A stretch of 64,000 nt of DNA from Bacteroidota bacterium (GTDB taxonomy: Bacteria > Bacteroidota > Ignavibacteria > Kryptoniales > JAKASW01), in the NCBI GenBank assembly GCA_021811615.1, contig JAJZNW010000089.1, positions 46,441 through 110,440 on the forward strand, in the 5' to 3' direction. The notes beneath the pieces were generated by a model. That model did no database searches. It saw nothing but the letters and a program-made list of their open reading frames with translations, and was not told the origin of the DNA. Below, in pieces: positions 18,654-26,962 of this stretch; the first letter of the stretch is position 1, and each line of letters starts with the position of its first letter. A program made the position numbers and the translations under genes.

Positions 18654-18687
18654 AAAAAAAGCGGGAGGAGCAATCGACTCATCCCGC
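18654..18687 (-). terminator. Terminator downstream of phosphofructokinase
   Basis: The stem GCGGGA/TCCCGC is extended by GAG/CTC and followed on the minus strand by seven T (AAAAAAA at 18654-18660 on plus). The rest of the 307-bp gap between the cytochrome start and the phosphofructokinase stop shows nothing else recognisable; it should hold the cytochrome promoter. Confidence 0.85.
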
Positions 18688-18718
18688 CTGAGAAAATGGA
18701 AGGGTAGGGTATGTTGTG

Positions 18719-19879
18719 TTAGTACAGGAACATCGGCTTGTCGAGAAGGTGAGCTACCTTCGGTTTGTACTCCTCCGAATCGTACAGCTCATCGACATCG
18801 ACGCGTTTGAGACCGCTTGCGATGCTATCGATGGGAATGTGCGTGTACTTCCCTTCTTTGAGAGCGACCATCCTGCCGTACTGCTTCTTGATTATCAGAT
18901 CGGTGGCGAGATTTGCATAGCTTATTGCAACCATCCTGTCGAGAGCGTCAGGTTCACCGCTTCTCATGAGATAGGCGACCTGCTGGTAGATTATTTCGTT
19001 GCCGGTTATCTGCTTAAGCGCATCGCCGGTGATTTGTCCGATCCCTCCAAGTTTCTTGTGCCCGTAGGCATCCGCCTGGCCGTACTCGATGATCTTTCCT
19101 CCGACCATCGTTGCGCCTTCAGAGATCGTCATGATCGCGTATCCACTTGGATTGCGCTTCTTGTCTTCGAGCAGGAGCTTCGCGAGCTTCTCCGGGTCGA
19201 AGGGAACTTCTGAGATTACCGCCCTGTCCACGCCTGCGAGATACGCCGATATCAGGGAAGTCTCACCTGAGTTTCGCCCGAAGAGCTCGACTACCGCAAT
19301 TCGCTCATGCGATCCTGCCGGTGTGCGCAGTGCCGTTATGAAGTTCACGCTCCTGGTGACTGCCGTTGAGAAACCTATGCAGTAGTCGGTGCCATAGACG
19401 TCGTTGTCCATCGTCTTGGGCACGGCAACCACGGGGAAACCTTCCTTGTGAAGACGGACTGCATAGCTCAGCGTGTCATCGCCCCCGATTGGAAGCATCG
19501 CATCGATCTTCAGCTTTTCGAGTACCCTGAGCACATGAGGAGTGAAGTCTAATGTGGGGTCGTCTTTCTTCGGCGGATGTTTCGGGTCGCGTAAGAATTC
19601 AGGGACATTGTTAGGACGCACCCTCGATGGATTCGTTCTTGAGGTATGCAGGAATGTTCCTCCCGACCTGTCGACGGTACGTGTATTCTGTTTGTTGAGC
19701 GGCATGACCCATTCCTGGTCTCCTTCCTTGGAGTCGGTGTTATAATACAAGAGTCCGCCCCAACCGCGCTTGATACCGATTACTTCTATCCCTGCATCCT
19801 GTGCCCTGTAAACGGCAGCCTTAATACACGGATTTAAACCTGGTACATCTCCTCCGCCAGTCAGAATTCCGATTCGCAT
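18719..19879 (-). CDS. 6-phosphofructokinase, with sequence signatures of the PPi-dependent type
   Basis: Phosphorylates fructose 6-phosphate at C1 in glycolysis. The 386 residues show the PFK N-terminal [13 protein letters not shown] and the active-site blocks GGDDT and PKTMDND. ATP-dependent bacterial enzymes normally have GGDGS and PGTIDND; the second Asp and the Lys in place of Gly are the residues that mark pyrophosphate-dependent PFKs and block ATP binding. The substrate loop (MTISEGA) is also present. PPi use, and therefore reversibility, is inferred from these residues. The start is preceded by AAGGAGT. It shares a strand with methylglyoxal synthase, another branch-point enzyme. Confidence 0.9.
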   Translation of the reverse strand: MRIGILTGGGDVPGLNPCIKAAVYRAQDAGIEVIGIKRGWGGLLYYNTDSKEGDQEWVMPLNKQNTRTVDRSGGTFLHTSRTNPSRVRPNNVPEFLRDPKHPPKKDDPTLDFTPHVLRVLEKLKIDAMLPIGGDDTLSYAVRLHKEGFPVVAVPKTMDNDVYGTDYCIGFSTAVTRSVNFITALRTPAGSHERIAVVELFGRNSGETSLISAYLAGVDRAVISEVPFDPEKLAKLLLEDKKRNPSGYAIMTISEGATMVGGKIIEYGQADAYGHKKLGGIGQITGDALKQITGNEIIYQQVAYLMRSGEPDALDRMVAISYANLATDLIIKKQYGRMVALKEGKYTHIPIDSIASGLKRVDVDELYDSEEYKPKVAHLLDKPMFLY

Positions 19880-19957
19880 ACTGTTACTCCTTCGATTGAA
19901 TTTTGGTTCAAAAGGAATTTATGAAGTAAACAAGGATATGAAAAGCCGGTTTAAAGA

Positions 19958-20398
19958 TTATCGTCTGATACTCAATGTGACATTTCGTTCGTATTCAGAA
20001 TTAAACAGATGGGAAGAAATCAGGAAATCTGCCGATGCCCTGTTCGATGCGACCGGAATGTTCCAGACAACGGCTATCCTCAGGAGTGCCTTCACATCGG
20101 GATCGTGAGGCTGCGGTTCGAGAGGATCCCAGAAGAAGATCAGTATATCGATCTTGCCTTCGGCTATCTTCGCGCCGAGCTGCTGGTCGCCGCCGACCGG
20201 TCCGCTCATCATCCTCTTGATCTTCATCCCCAGCGCATCCGAAAGGAGTCTGCCGGTCGTCCCGGTAGCGAAGAGCTCGTGGCTCTTTAGCGTTCCCGAA
20301 TTGTATTTCGCCCACTGAAGGAGCTCTTCCTTCTTGTTGTCGTGCGCTACAAGGGCGATTCTTTTTTTCGAATTCATCTTGACGAGGACGCTGTTCAT
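19958..20398 (-). CDS. mgsA: Methylglyoxal synthase
   Basis: Converts dihydroxyacetone phosphate to methylglyoxal and phosphate, a bypass of lower glycolysis used when phosphorylated sugars pile up. The 146 residues align with E. coli MgsA at the key sites with the same numbering: His19-Asp20 in VAHDNK, catalytic Asp71 in SGPVGGDQQ and His98 in [11 protein letters not shown]. The phosphate-binding ATGTTG is also present. GGGAGT lies upstream of the ATG. It is in the same orientation as the PFK gene (78-bp gap) and downstream of RNase G (29-bp gap). Confidence 0.96.
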   Translation of the reverse strand: MNSVLVKMNSKKRIALVAHDNKKEELLQWAKYNSGTLKSHELFATGTTGRLLSDALGMKIKRMMSGPVGGDQQLGAKIAEGKIDILIFFWDPLEPQPHDPDVKALLRIAVVWNIPVASNRASADFLISSHLFNSEYERNVTLSIRR

Positions 20399-20427
20399 CT
20401 AAGACTCCCGGGTTACTGAACGATGAC

Positions 20428-22059
20428 TTAATTGGCAGTCGGCTTGAAGTCTTCGGTGACTTCGCGCTTCTCTGAATTCGAGAAGACCTTGAACGAGCTC
20501 ACGGGGATAGCAGGATTAGCCTCCAGCTTGATAACCACCTTGTTCTTCCACATCAGGCTGAGGAGGTGGCTCGGCCTTCCCTCCTTGAGATAATATGCAA
20601 TGTAAGGATGGACGGTAAGCTTGAAGAACCTTCCGCCGTGTCCCTCGTTGTGTATTCTCCCGAACCATCCCGATATATCGGTGAGTACCGTGGCCCTGCT
20701 CTGTATTATTCCGGTTCCCGCGCAGACGGGGCAGGTTTCGCTGAACGACTGCATGATGCTCTGTCGTATGCGCTGCCGGGTGATCTGAACGAGGCCGAAT
20801 TCAGTCATCGGCAGAACCGTAGATTTTGCCCTGTCCCGCCTGAATTCTCTCCTGAGCTCCTCGTAAACCTTCCTCTTGTTCCTCTCGTCGTCGAGATCTA
20901 TGAAGTCGATTACGATGATTCCGCCGATGTCCCTGAGCCGGAGCTGTCTGACGATCTCGCGCGATGCCTCGATGTTAGTCCGGAGTGAATTTTGCTCCTG
21001 CTCTTTGCTCGCCGCATAACGGCCGCTGTTCACGTCTATTACGGTCATCGCTTCGGTGGGATCGATGACGAGATATCCGCCCGTCTTCAATGCGACTCTG
21101 CGTCCCAATGACTCCTGCATATCCTTGGCCACGCCGAATACGTCGAAGATAGGCTGTTTCCCGCGGTAGAATTCGATCTTGTCCAGTAGATTAGGTGAAA
21201 ACCATTTTACATACGTGGTGATCTCTTTATAGAGCCTTCTCGAATCGACGACGACGCGCTGTACCTCGTTGTTGAACAGGTCGCGGATAACGCTCGACAC
21301 GGTGGAAAGGTCTTTGTAGAGAAGTATCGGCGGCTGCTCGGTCTTCAAACTCTTTTCGATCTCGCGCCACGTCTTGATCAGCTGTTCGAGATCGTTTTTT
21401 AGAAGCTCTTCTTCCTTTCCTTCAGCGACCGTCCTGATAATCACGCCGAATCCTTCGGGAAGCAGGCTCCGGATGATTCTTCTAAGTCTCTTCTTCTCGC
21501 GGAAGTTGTAAAGCTTTTTCGATACACCCACCCTGCCGTCGAAGGGAAGAAGAACGAGATATCTCCCGGGGAGGGAGACTTTGCTTGTTACTCGGACACC
21601 CTTCTTGCCGACAGGTTCCTTGGTGACCTGGACAATGATGCTTTGTCCCCTGTCGAGATTGACGTCTTTCTGCGGGGGTCTGGGGAAGCCTCGTCCTCTT
21701 GGTTGGAATCGCTGCCCCTGGTGCTGCTGTGTCCCGTGCTCGGCGGGTGCCGTTACGGTTTCATCGTCGTCGTCATCGTCCTCATCCAGGTCAGACTCAT
21801 CTTCGCCGATGAGCGACGAGTACTCGTCGATGTTCGGATCTACATCCGAGAAATGGAGGAATGCGTCCTGTTTATGTCCGATGTCGATGAAAGCGGCGCG
21901 GATGCCCGGCATGACCCTGGCGATTCTACCGAGGTAGATGTCGCCGACCATTCTTTCTTTTCCCGGAGTGTCGACAAAGATCTCCGCGAGTCTGCCGTCC
22001 TCGGTAATCGCGATACGAATCTGATCGGCAGTCTCATTGATTACGATCTCCTTTTTCAT
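20428..22059 (-). CDS. rng: Ribonuclease E/G family endoribonuclease
   Basis: Endoribonuclease for rRNA and mRNA processing. From ATG 22059 it has 543 residues. The N-terminal S1 domain (VGDIYLGRIARVMPGIRAAFIDIG...) is split by an insertion of about 65 residues that is first strongly acidic (DESDLDEDDDDDDE) and then Gln/Arg/Pro-rich. The catalytic Asp residues of the family are in MTVIDVNSGR and IIVIDFIDL, and the zinc-link motif is CPVCAGTG. There is no long degradosome scaffold at the C-terminus, as in RNase G. The track start (22107) is 16 codons earlier; ATG 22059 (MKKEIVIN) fits the family start better. Confidence 0.93.
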   Translation of the reverse strand: MKKEIVINETADQIRIAITEDGRLAEIFVDTPGKERMVGDIYLGRIARVMPGIRAAFIDIGHKQDAFLHFSDVDPNIDEYSSLIGEDESDLDEDDDDDDETVTAPAEHGTQQHQGQRFQPRGRGFPRPPQKDVNLDRGQSIIVQVTKEPVGKKGVRVTSKVSLPGRYLVLLPFDGRVGVSKKLYNFREKKRLRRIIRSLLPEGFGVIIRTVAEGKEEELLKNDLEQLIKTWREIEKSLKTEQPPILLYKDLSTVSSVIRDLFNNEVQRVVVDSRRLYKEITTYVKWFSPNLLDKIEFYRGKQPIFDVFGVAKDMQESLGRRVALKTGGYLVIDPTEAMTVIDVNSGRYAASKEQEQNSLRTNIEASREIVRQLRLRDIGGIIVIDFIDLDDERNKRKVYEELRREFRRDRAKSTVLPMTEFGLVQITRQRIRQSIMQSFSETCPVCAGTGIIQSRATVLTDISGWFGRIHNEGHGGRFFKLTVHPYIAYYLKEGRPSHLLSLMWKNKVVIKLEANPAIPVSSFKVFSNSEKREVTEDFKPTAN

Positions 22060-22585
22060 ATATACCTGCTCTGTTGTTTTGCAGCGGAGACCTGCTTCGA
22101 CCGTCAACCAGATCCAGAAAATGATTCATTGAGATTCGACTCCTCGACGATGATTCAGTGTGCATACTGTAAATCGATACCGCGCCGGTTTTGGGCACGA
22201 ACGCCAATTGTATACCACATCCCGGAGATCTTCCGGGAATTGCAGAACCCGGGATCGTCTTATGAGATCCCGTCAAGACGAGAAGCGTATTCAAATTCTT
22301 GCCGCACGTACCGGCGGCCACTCTCCCCGGATCATTGAAAACACTCTCATGAACACACTGGAGATAGTCTGAAACGACTCCGCAAATTGTGTTTAAAATG
22401 GAATTGAAAAGCGAAAGGATATATCCTTCCCCAAATACTAAAACCGAAAGAAACTTCAGCGACAGCGATTCGAGGCGACGCAAGGATGCATTGCCCGACC
22501 TTAGTTTACCCGATTTCCGGCCGATGATGCTGTCTCGTTGTAACACCTAAATACCAATAATTGAACTTCACATTTTGAAAGAGAG
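22060..22585. other. Intergenic region upstream of rng
   Basis: No gene can be supported. The 170-residue minus ORF 22034..22546 overlaps the rng start and has no recognisable features. The region should hold the rng promoter, but I could not single one out. Confidence 0.4.
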
Positions 22586-22621
22586 GCCCGGCCCCGGATT
22601 CCTCCTCCGGTTCCCCCGGGC
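22586..22621 (-). terminator. GC-rich hairpin downstream of the SRP RNA
   Basis: GCCCGG at 22586 pairs with CCGGGC ending at 22621, with an inner CCGGA/TCCGG stem. On the minus strand it is followed by CTCTCTTTC. It lies about 29 nt past the SRP RNA 3' end and is probably its terminator. Confidence 0.65.
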
Positions 22622-22649
22622 ACATTGTACCATGTTACAAAAAATAAGA

Positions 22650-22749
22650 GAGGTCAAGCTTGCTGTGTCACACAGTCAGTACGCTTACCGTTGCTTCCTT
22701 CCGGACCTGGCGGGGTTCGGCAACCTTCCGTTGCACAGAACTTGACCTC
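22650..22749 (-). ncRNA. ffs: Signal recognition particle RNA (4.5S, small bacterial type)
   Basis: The minus strand contains the diagnostic SRP domain IV segment CCAGGTCCGGAAGGAAGCAA, the apical GGAA-tetraloop and asymmetric-loop region that binds Ffh. The ends GAGGTCAAG and CTTGACCTC are exactly complementary and close a terminal helix, giving a 100-nt RNA without an Alu domain. It guides membrane-protein ribosomes to the translocon. It lies 102 nt downstream of a tRNA-Ala gene on the same strand, so the two may be co-transcribed. Confidence 0.93.
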
Positions 22750-22851
22750 AAAGAACTTGAACATTTCGGATTGCGAACCGCGGATTTCGAATTTACCTCG
22801 ACGACGTTTCAAATCCGACATTCGACATTCGCAATCCGAAATCTGAACTAG

Positions 22852-22925
22852 TGGAGCAGAGGGGAGTCGAACCCCCGACCTCCAGAGTGCGATTCTGGCG
22901 CTCTCCCAAACTGAGCTACTGCCCC
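22852..22925 (-). tRNA. tRNA-Ala, anticodon CGC
   Basis: A 74-nt cloverleaf can be folded by hand: acceptor GGGGCAG/CTGCTCC with discriminator A; D arm GCTC...GAGC; anticodon stem CCAGA/TCTGG with loop ATCGCAC; variable loop AGGTC; T arm GGGGG TTCGACT CCCCT. The anticodon CGC reads GCG (Ala), and the G3:U70 wobble pair, the alanine identity element, is present. The 3' CCA is not encoded. The repeat-rich stretch begins about 150 bp beyond its 5' end. Confidence 0.95.
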
Positions 22926-23073
22926 GCTTTCTACTTCTGTTCCCGGCCAAGACCTTGGAAACTACCGGAAATCAGAGGTTTCTGGCGTTTTGCACATATA
23001 ATTTAACATGGAGCGTATAGGAGTGCAAATAATGTTTCTAACCTTGCCAAGGTTGCCAACATTGATAGGGTTG

Positions 23074-23583
23074 GGTTCTATAATAATTGCATGCCTTCGG
23101 CATTACGCTCCGGGCGGCTCAAAGAAGATACATGGGCGGAAGTCCGAAGGACTGACATTATTGTAGAATACCAAAACATACAGGCAACAGAACCCCGATA
23201 GGGGTGACATTTTGCAAAGCTGCTCTTACGATGAAAACATGAATCGATGGAAATGAAGGTTCTATGATAATTGCATGCCTTCGGCATTACGCTCCAGGCG
23301 GCTCAAAGAAGATACATGGGCAGAAGTCCGAAGGACTGACATTATTGTAGAATACCAAAACATACAGGCAACCGAACCCCGATAGGGGTGACATTTTGCA
23401 AAGCTGCTCTTACGATGAAAACATGAATCGATGGAAATGAAGGTTCTATAATAATTGCATGCCTTCGGCATTACGCTCCGGGCGGCTCAAAGAAGATACA
23501 TGGGCAGAAGTCCGAAGGACTGACATTATTGTAGAATACCAAAAGATACAGGCAACAGAACCCCGATAGGGGTGACATTTTGC
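23074..23583. repeat. Three tandem copies of a 184-bp palindrome-rich repeat
   Basis: Units begin at 23074, 23258 and 23442 (spacing exactly 184 bp each); the third is cut after about 142 bp. Copies differ at only a few positions. Each unit carries three small perfect hairpins in the same order: ATGCC-TTC-GGCAT, AGTCC-GAA-GGACT and ACCCC-GAT-AGGGGT, the last followed by GACATT. The 69-residue minus ORFs repeated here (23078..23287 and 23262..23471) are by-products of the repeat. There is no transposase or open frame inside, and no spacer pattern as in CRISPR. The function is unknown. Confidence 0.93.
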
Positions 23584-23948
23584 GAGGCATGCTGCTTTGT
23601 GATGGCAATGATGGATCTTTTTGGCAGCTTCCGTCGAGAGAAATCATTCGAGCATTTGCTTTCGCTTGAACTGCACGCTATATTCCTGCGACACACACCT
23701 TAAGAGATTCCCCCGTACGATAGCTTCTGCCCGTACCATAAGCACGCTTCGCCAATGGCCGCCTGCATAATACCAATGGGCGGAATTGAATATGGACATG
23801 CAGCATACCGAGATAAACGGTCGTGAGAATGTCGCCCGATTAGTGCACAAGAATCTGGCTGCGAGCGATATAGAGATCAAAGAAGCGCAGACAATCGACG
23901 AAATCATTTACGATCGTGATGTACAATCGATCAAAAGCCCCTTCGCAT
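23584..23948. other. Intergenic region between the two repeat families
   Basis: Short overlapping ORFs exist on both strands (23644..23907 minus, 23786..24010 plus), but none has a recognisable domain or a convincing ribosome-binding site. I see no RNA gene here. Confidence 0.4.
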
Positions 23949-24137
23949 CGAGGAGGAGAGAGTATGCAGCGCGGAGGAAGAACCGTGCAACCGGGAGGAG
24001 CAGTCTGTGATCAAGGAGGACCGATTATGCATCAAGGAGGAGAAGGTTTCAATCGCCGGGGGGACATTTTGCGGCTCGGAGGAGCGATTTTCAATCGAGG
24101 AGGGGACGCTTTTAATCAAGGAGGAGACAATGTAGAT
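23949..24137. repeat. Nine tandem 21-bp repeats with a GGAGGA core
   Basis: Reading from 23949, every 21 bp begins with a CGA/CAA/CGC-type triplet followed by GGAGGA, for nine uninterrupted units to 24137 (unit six is GGGGGAC-like and degenerate). The unit length is a multiple of three, so a plus ORF (23916..24146, 76 codons) reads through as a heptad repeat of the form (R/Q)GGxxFN. The GGAGGA core is kept almost exactly while the other positions drift, so a nucleotide-level role is as likely as a coding one. It lies 157 bp upstream of the next gene. Confidence 0.88.
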
Positions 24138-24293
24138 CGATTTTGAGATAACTTGCGGTGCCAATTCGGGTGATGTACGCAGGGGGCGCCTATTTGGTGT
24201 TTTTGAGCGGAAAAATTCATGAGGCCGAACGATAGCAGTTCAAGCGACCTCGATTTGAACAACCGATGAAAAAACAACTGATTGGAGGAAGAA

Positions 24294-25025
24294 ATGGCGA
24301 GAAAACCGCATAACTCGGAACTGATCCGGATCGAGAGACACGAGTTTACGCTAAAGAACTCGATCAACAATCAGGAGATCCTTTCGCTCGTAGGTGCAAA
24401 AGGATACTCACAGGAAAAACTCCACGAAGGGCTGGGGCTCGTCGACGAGGCAAGGGAAAAAGTCGGAGCGAAGCCCGCCGCACTGGGAAGTCAGAAGGAT
24501 GCGACTTCGGCGACAATTAGAGCCGGGAAGTTGGCCATGGAATCATACCAGGACCTGGCAAATATCGCCAAAGCGAACTTCAGGGATAAGCCGCAGAAGC
24601 TCGCCATGCTCGGGCTCGACAAGCCGATGCCGAGAAACACGGAGGAACTCGCCGAGCGTGGCCTGGCATTGGTCGGCAATATTGCGAAGGACGATGAGAT
24701 AAAGACTGCCATGGCCGACCACGGCTACCCTGCCGAAGCACTGATGGCAGAACGCGCGAAGTTCGAGGAGTGCAAGAGACTGGAGGCCGAACAGAAGTCC
24801 GCGAAAGGACAGAAAGAGGTGACCACCGACGAATCGCAGGCTGCGATGGAGGCGCTCGACGACTGGATGATGGAATACAAGCGGATAGCGAAGGTCGCGT
24901 TGAGGAAGAGAAAGAACCTGATGGAGAAGATAGGCATAAAAGTAAGAACGACGAAGACGGTGGCACAGCGTGCAGCACCAAAGAAAGCCGCGGCAACAAA
25001 GGCGGCGAAGAAAGCGGCGAAATAA
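24294..25025 (+). CDS. Hypothetical protein with Lys/Ala-rich histone-like C-terminal tail
   Basis: A 243-residue cytoplasmic protein without signal peptide or membrane segment. Residues 1-200 are predicted mostly helical and charged, and the family is not recognised. The last 35 or so residues are Lys/Ala-rich (APKKAAATKAAKKAAK), like the DNA-binding tails of bacterial histone H1-like proteins. ATG 24294 is chosen over the track start 24282 because GGAGGAA at 24284-24290 is correctly spaced. DNA or RNA binding through the tail is inference; the body gives no clue to function. Confidence 0.75.
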   Translation: MARKPHNSELIRIERHEFTLKNSINNQEILSLVGAKGYSQEKLHEGLGLVDEAREKVGAKPAALGSQKDATSATIRAGKLAMESYQDLANIAKANFRDKPQKLAMLGLDKPMPRNTEELAERGLALVGNIAKDDEIKTAMADHGYPAEALMAERAKFEECKRLEAEQKSAKGQKEVTTDESQAAMEALDDWMMEYKRIAKVALRKRKNLMEKIGIKVRTTKTVAQRAAPKKAAATKAAKKAAK

Positions 25026-25037
25026 TAATTAACCCTT

Positions 25038-25130
25038 AACCCTTGAAACGTTTCTTTCAGTAACTTCCGGAATAAGACTTACAAGAACGTTTCAAGGGTT
25101 TCCTTCAATTACAAGAACGTTTCAAGGGTT
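25038..25130. repeat. REP-like palindromic repeats 3' of the first RAYT gene
   Basis: AACCCTTGAAACGTTT (25038-25053) is inverted relative to AACGTTTCAAGGGTT at 25086-25100 and again at 25116-25130; the last two lie in 30-bp direct repeats (ACAAGAACGTTTCAAGGGTT). The third copy abuts the transposase stop codon. The same motif recurs on the other side of the gene. Confidence 0.88.
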
Positions 25131-25763
25131 TCATATTTCTTCGTCGATCGGTTCGAAGGTTTTCAGATGCCGGTGGAACTCTCTGAATCGATCCGAACCA
25201 CCGAATAGTTCCAACGTCTCGCTGCTTGCGAACATGGGCTTCTTCCCGGAAGAAAGCGCATTGTACGAAGAATACTCCCAATCATCCATCGAATCTACAA
25301 ATCCATGATGAACCGGGTTATTATGGACATAAACTATCAGGTTCAGCAGGTATTCGTTTGATGTAACCTTCTTCCTTTTGAAGTTGCTGATAAACAATCC
25401 GCCGCGTCTGTGATAGACCTTGTTGAAAGCCTGGGCGTAGGAATTGAAGAGGTTCGAGAATTGCTGGCTGTTAAGACGGCATAACCTTTCGAACGACAGG
25501 AACCCCCGAAAAGATTGAAGTCTTTTCCTCTTCGAATAAAAGGCCCACAGTTCCGCCTCCGGTTTCATTCGGATGACAAAATGAAAATGGTTCGGCATCA
25601 GGCAATAAGCTAAAGTATTTGCGATGTCCGAAATGTGCGCCGCGTACAATCGCAGGAAGAAATGGTAATTCTTATCTTCACGAAAGATGTTGTCGCTTCC
25701 GTTAGCATGGTTGAAGACATGGTAAAATTCTTCCGGCTCCAGAGGCAGCTGCGGATTCGCCAT
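25131..25763 (-). CDS. REP-associated tyrosine transposase (RAYT, Y1/HUH family)
   Basis: A 210-residue single-strand DNA transposase-like enzyme of the IS200/Y1 superfamily. The HUH motif is in MPNHFHFVI (His59, His61) and the catalytic Tyr is probably Tyr109 in NLFNSYAQAFNKVY. The signature GGLFISNFKRKKV and VHNNPVHHGFVDSMDDWEYSSYNAL are typical of the RAYT branch. Family members are single-copy, not part of a standard insertion sequence, and process REP palindromes. Here matching palindromes lie immediately on both sides, supporting this assignment. It sits in the gap downstream of hldD. Confidence 0.92.
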   Translation of the reverse strand: MANPQLPLEPEEFYHVFNHANGSDNIFREDKNYHFFLRLYAAHISDIANTLAYCLMPNHFHFVIRMKPEAELWAFYSKRKRLQSFRGFLSFERLCRLNSQQFSNLFNSYAQAFNKVYHRRGGLFISNFKRKKVTSNEYLLNLIVYVHNNPVHHGFVDSMDDWEYSSYNALSSGKKPMFASSETLELFGGSDRFREFHRHLKTFEPIDEEI

Positions 25764-25790
25764 CTTCGTACACCCCCCTTTCCAACCTGC

Positions 25791-25836
25791 TTAACCCTTG
25801 AACCGTTTCCTTATACAGGAACGTTTCAAGAGTTTA
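25791..25836. repeat. REP-like palindrome 5' of the first RAYT gene
   Basis: AACCCTTGAACCGTTTCC and AGGAACGTTTCAAGAGTT form an imperfect inverted repeat around TTATAC. The core (CCTTGAA..CGTT) is the same as in the copies on the 3' side of the gene. Confidence 0.85.
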
Positions 25837-25841
25837 CCTAC

Positions 25842-26837
25842 TTACTCGCCGAGCCGCTTCCCCGGCGCCAGATAGTTCTTCACATAATCCGACACCGCGT
25901 CCTCGATAGACATCATCGGCCTGGTATATCCCGCTTTCCGGAGCTTCGAAACATCGGCACAGGTGTAATACTGGTATTTGTCGCGTATCGTCTCGGGCAT
26001 CTCCACGTACTCGATGTTCTTCGCTTTCCCCATCGCGGCAAAGATCGCGGCTGCAAGCCTGTTCCACGTATTCGGAGTGCCGCTGCCGATGTTGAAGAGC
26101 CCCGCAGCCGATCTATTCTCAAGGAAGAAGAGCGTCATCTCGACTGCGTCCTTAACGTAAACGAAATCGCGGACCTGCTCTCCGTCCTTGTACTCGTCCT
26201 TGTACGACTTGAAGAGCTTAATCTTCCCCGTCTCGCCGATCTGTTCGAAAGCTTTCATCACTACAGAACGCATGTCGCCTTTGTGATTCTCGTTCGGGCC
26301 GTAGACGTTGAAATATTTCAGGCCGACTATCCTGTCGAGGAGTCCACGCCGCAGTGCCCACTGATCGAAAAGCTGCTTGGAGTAACCGTACATATTGAGA
26401 GGCCTTAGGGAGTCGATCGTGCTCTCGTTGTCCGAGAAGCCTTTGCTGCCGTCGCCGTAAGTAGCAGCGCTCGACGCATAGATGAAACGCGATCCTTCGC
26501 CGATGGCGGCAACGGCAAGCTGTCTCGTATATTCGAAGTTGTTTCGTATCAGGTAGCTCGCGTCGCGTTCCGTCGTCGCGGAGCAGGCTCCCATGTGGAT
26601 GATCGCTTCTATCGGCTCATTGTCCGATCTCAGCCTCGCCGCGAGCCTCTGGTTTACGACCAGGCTCAGGAACTCGTCCTTTTCCATGTAATCGTGATAG
26701 CGGAGTGATACGAGGTTCTTCCACTTTTCGTCGGTCCCGAGGCTGTCGACGATGAGTATGTTGTCTCTTCCAAGTTGGTTCAGGCGCCAGACAATCGCGC
26801 TGCCTATGAAGCCTGCACCGCCGGTTATAATAATCAT
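25842..26837 (-). CDS. hldD: ADP-L-glycero-D-manno-heptose 6-epimerase
   Basis: Last step of ADP-heptose synthesis for the lipopolysaccharide inner core. The 331-residue short-chain dehydrogenase starts with the NADP-binding GGAGFIGS and has the catalytic Ser in YASSAATYGDG and the YxxxK pair in YGYSKQLFD. HMGACSATTERD and VYGPNENHKGDM are characteristic of HldD. It implies an outer membrane with heptose-containing LPS. It lies downstream of dprA on the same strand with a repeat-bearing 183-bp gap between. Confidence 0.95.
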   Translation of the reverse strand: MIIITGGAGFIGSAIVWRLNQLGRDNILIVDSLGTDEKWKNLVSLRYHDYMEKDEFLSLVVNQRLAARLRSDNEPIEAIIHMGACSATTERDASYLIRNNFEYTRQLAVAAIGEGSRFIYASSAATYGDGSKGFSDNESTIDSLRPLNMYGYSKQLFDQWALRRGLLDRIVGLKYFNVYGPNENHKGDMRSVVMKAFEQIGETGKIKLFKSYKDEYKDGEQVRDFVYVKDAVEMTLFFLENRSAAGLFNIGSGTPNTWNRLAAAIFAAMGKAKNIEYVEMPETIRDKYQYYTCADVSKLRKAGYTRPMMSIEDAVSDYVKNYLAPGKRLGE

Positions 26838-26962
26838 AAATGTCCTTTTTCAATTTCAGCTTGCTTAAGAATACCTAAAAGCCGCATAGCGCATGGAGCA
26901 AAGCGCGAACCGCGTCAGACCCGATACTGATCCCTGAAGGTTACTCCAATGTCTCTATTGCG

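Noticed and set aside
22034-22546. 170-residue minus ORF upstream of rng
   Set aside because: Overlaps the rng start and resembles no protein family; the region is more likely a leader or promoter.
23078-23471. Repeated 69-residue minus-strand ORFs
   Set aside because: They arise only because the underlying 184-bp DNA repeat is copied; they have no ribosome-binding site or domain.
23074-23583. CRISPR array
   Set aside because: The repeating unit is 184 bp and continuous, with no short repeat/unique spacer alternation and no cas genes nearby.
23786-24010. 74-residue plus ORF
   Set aside because: It enters the 21-bp repeats in a different frame from the longer repeat ORF and has no supporting features.
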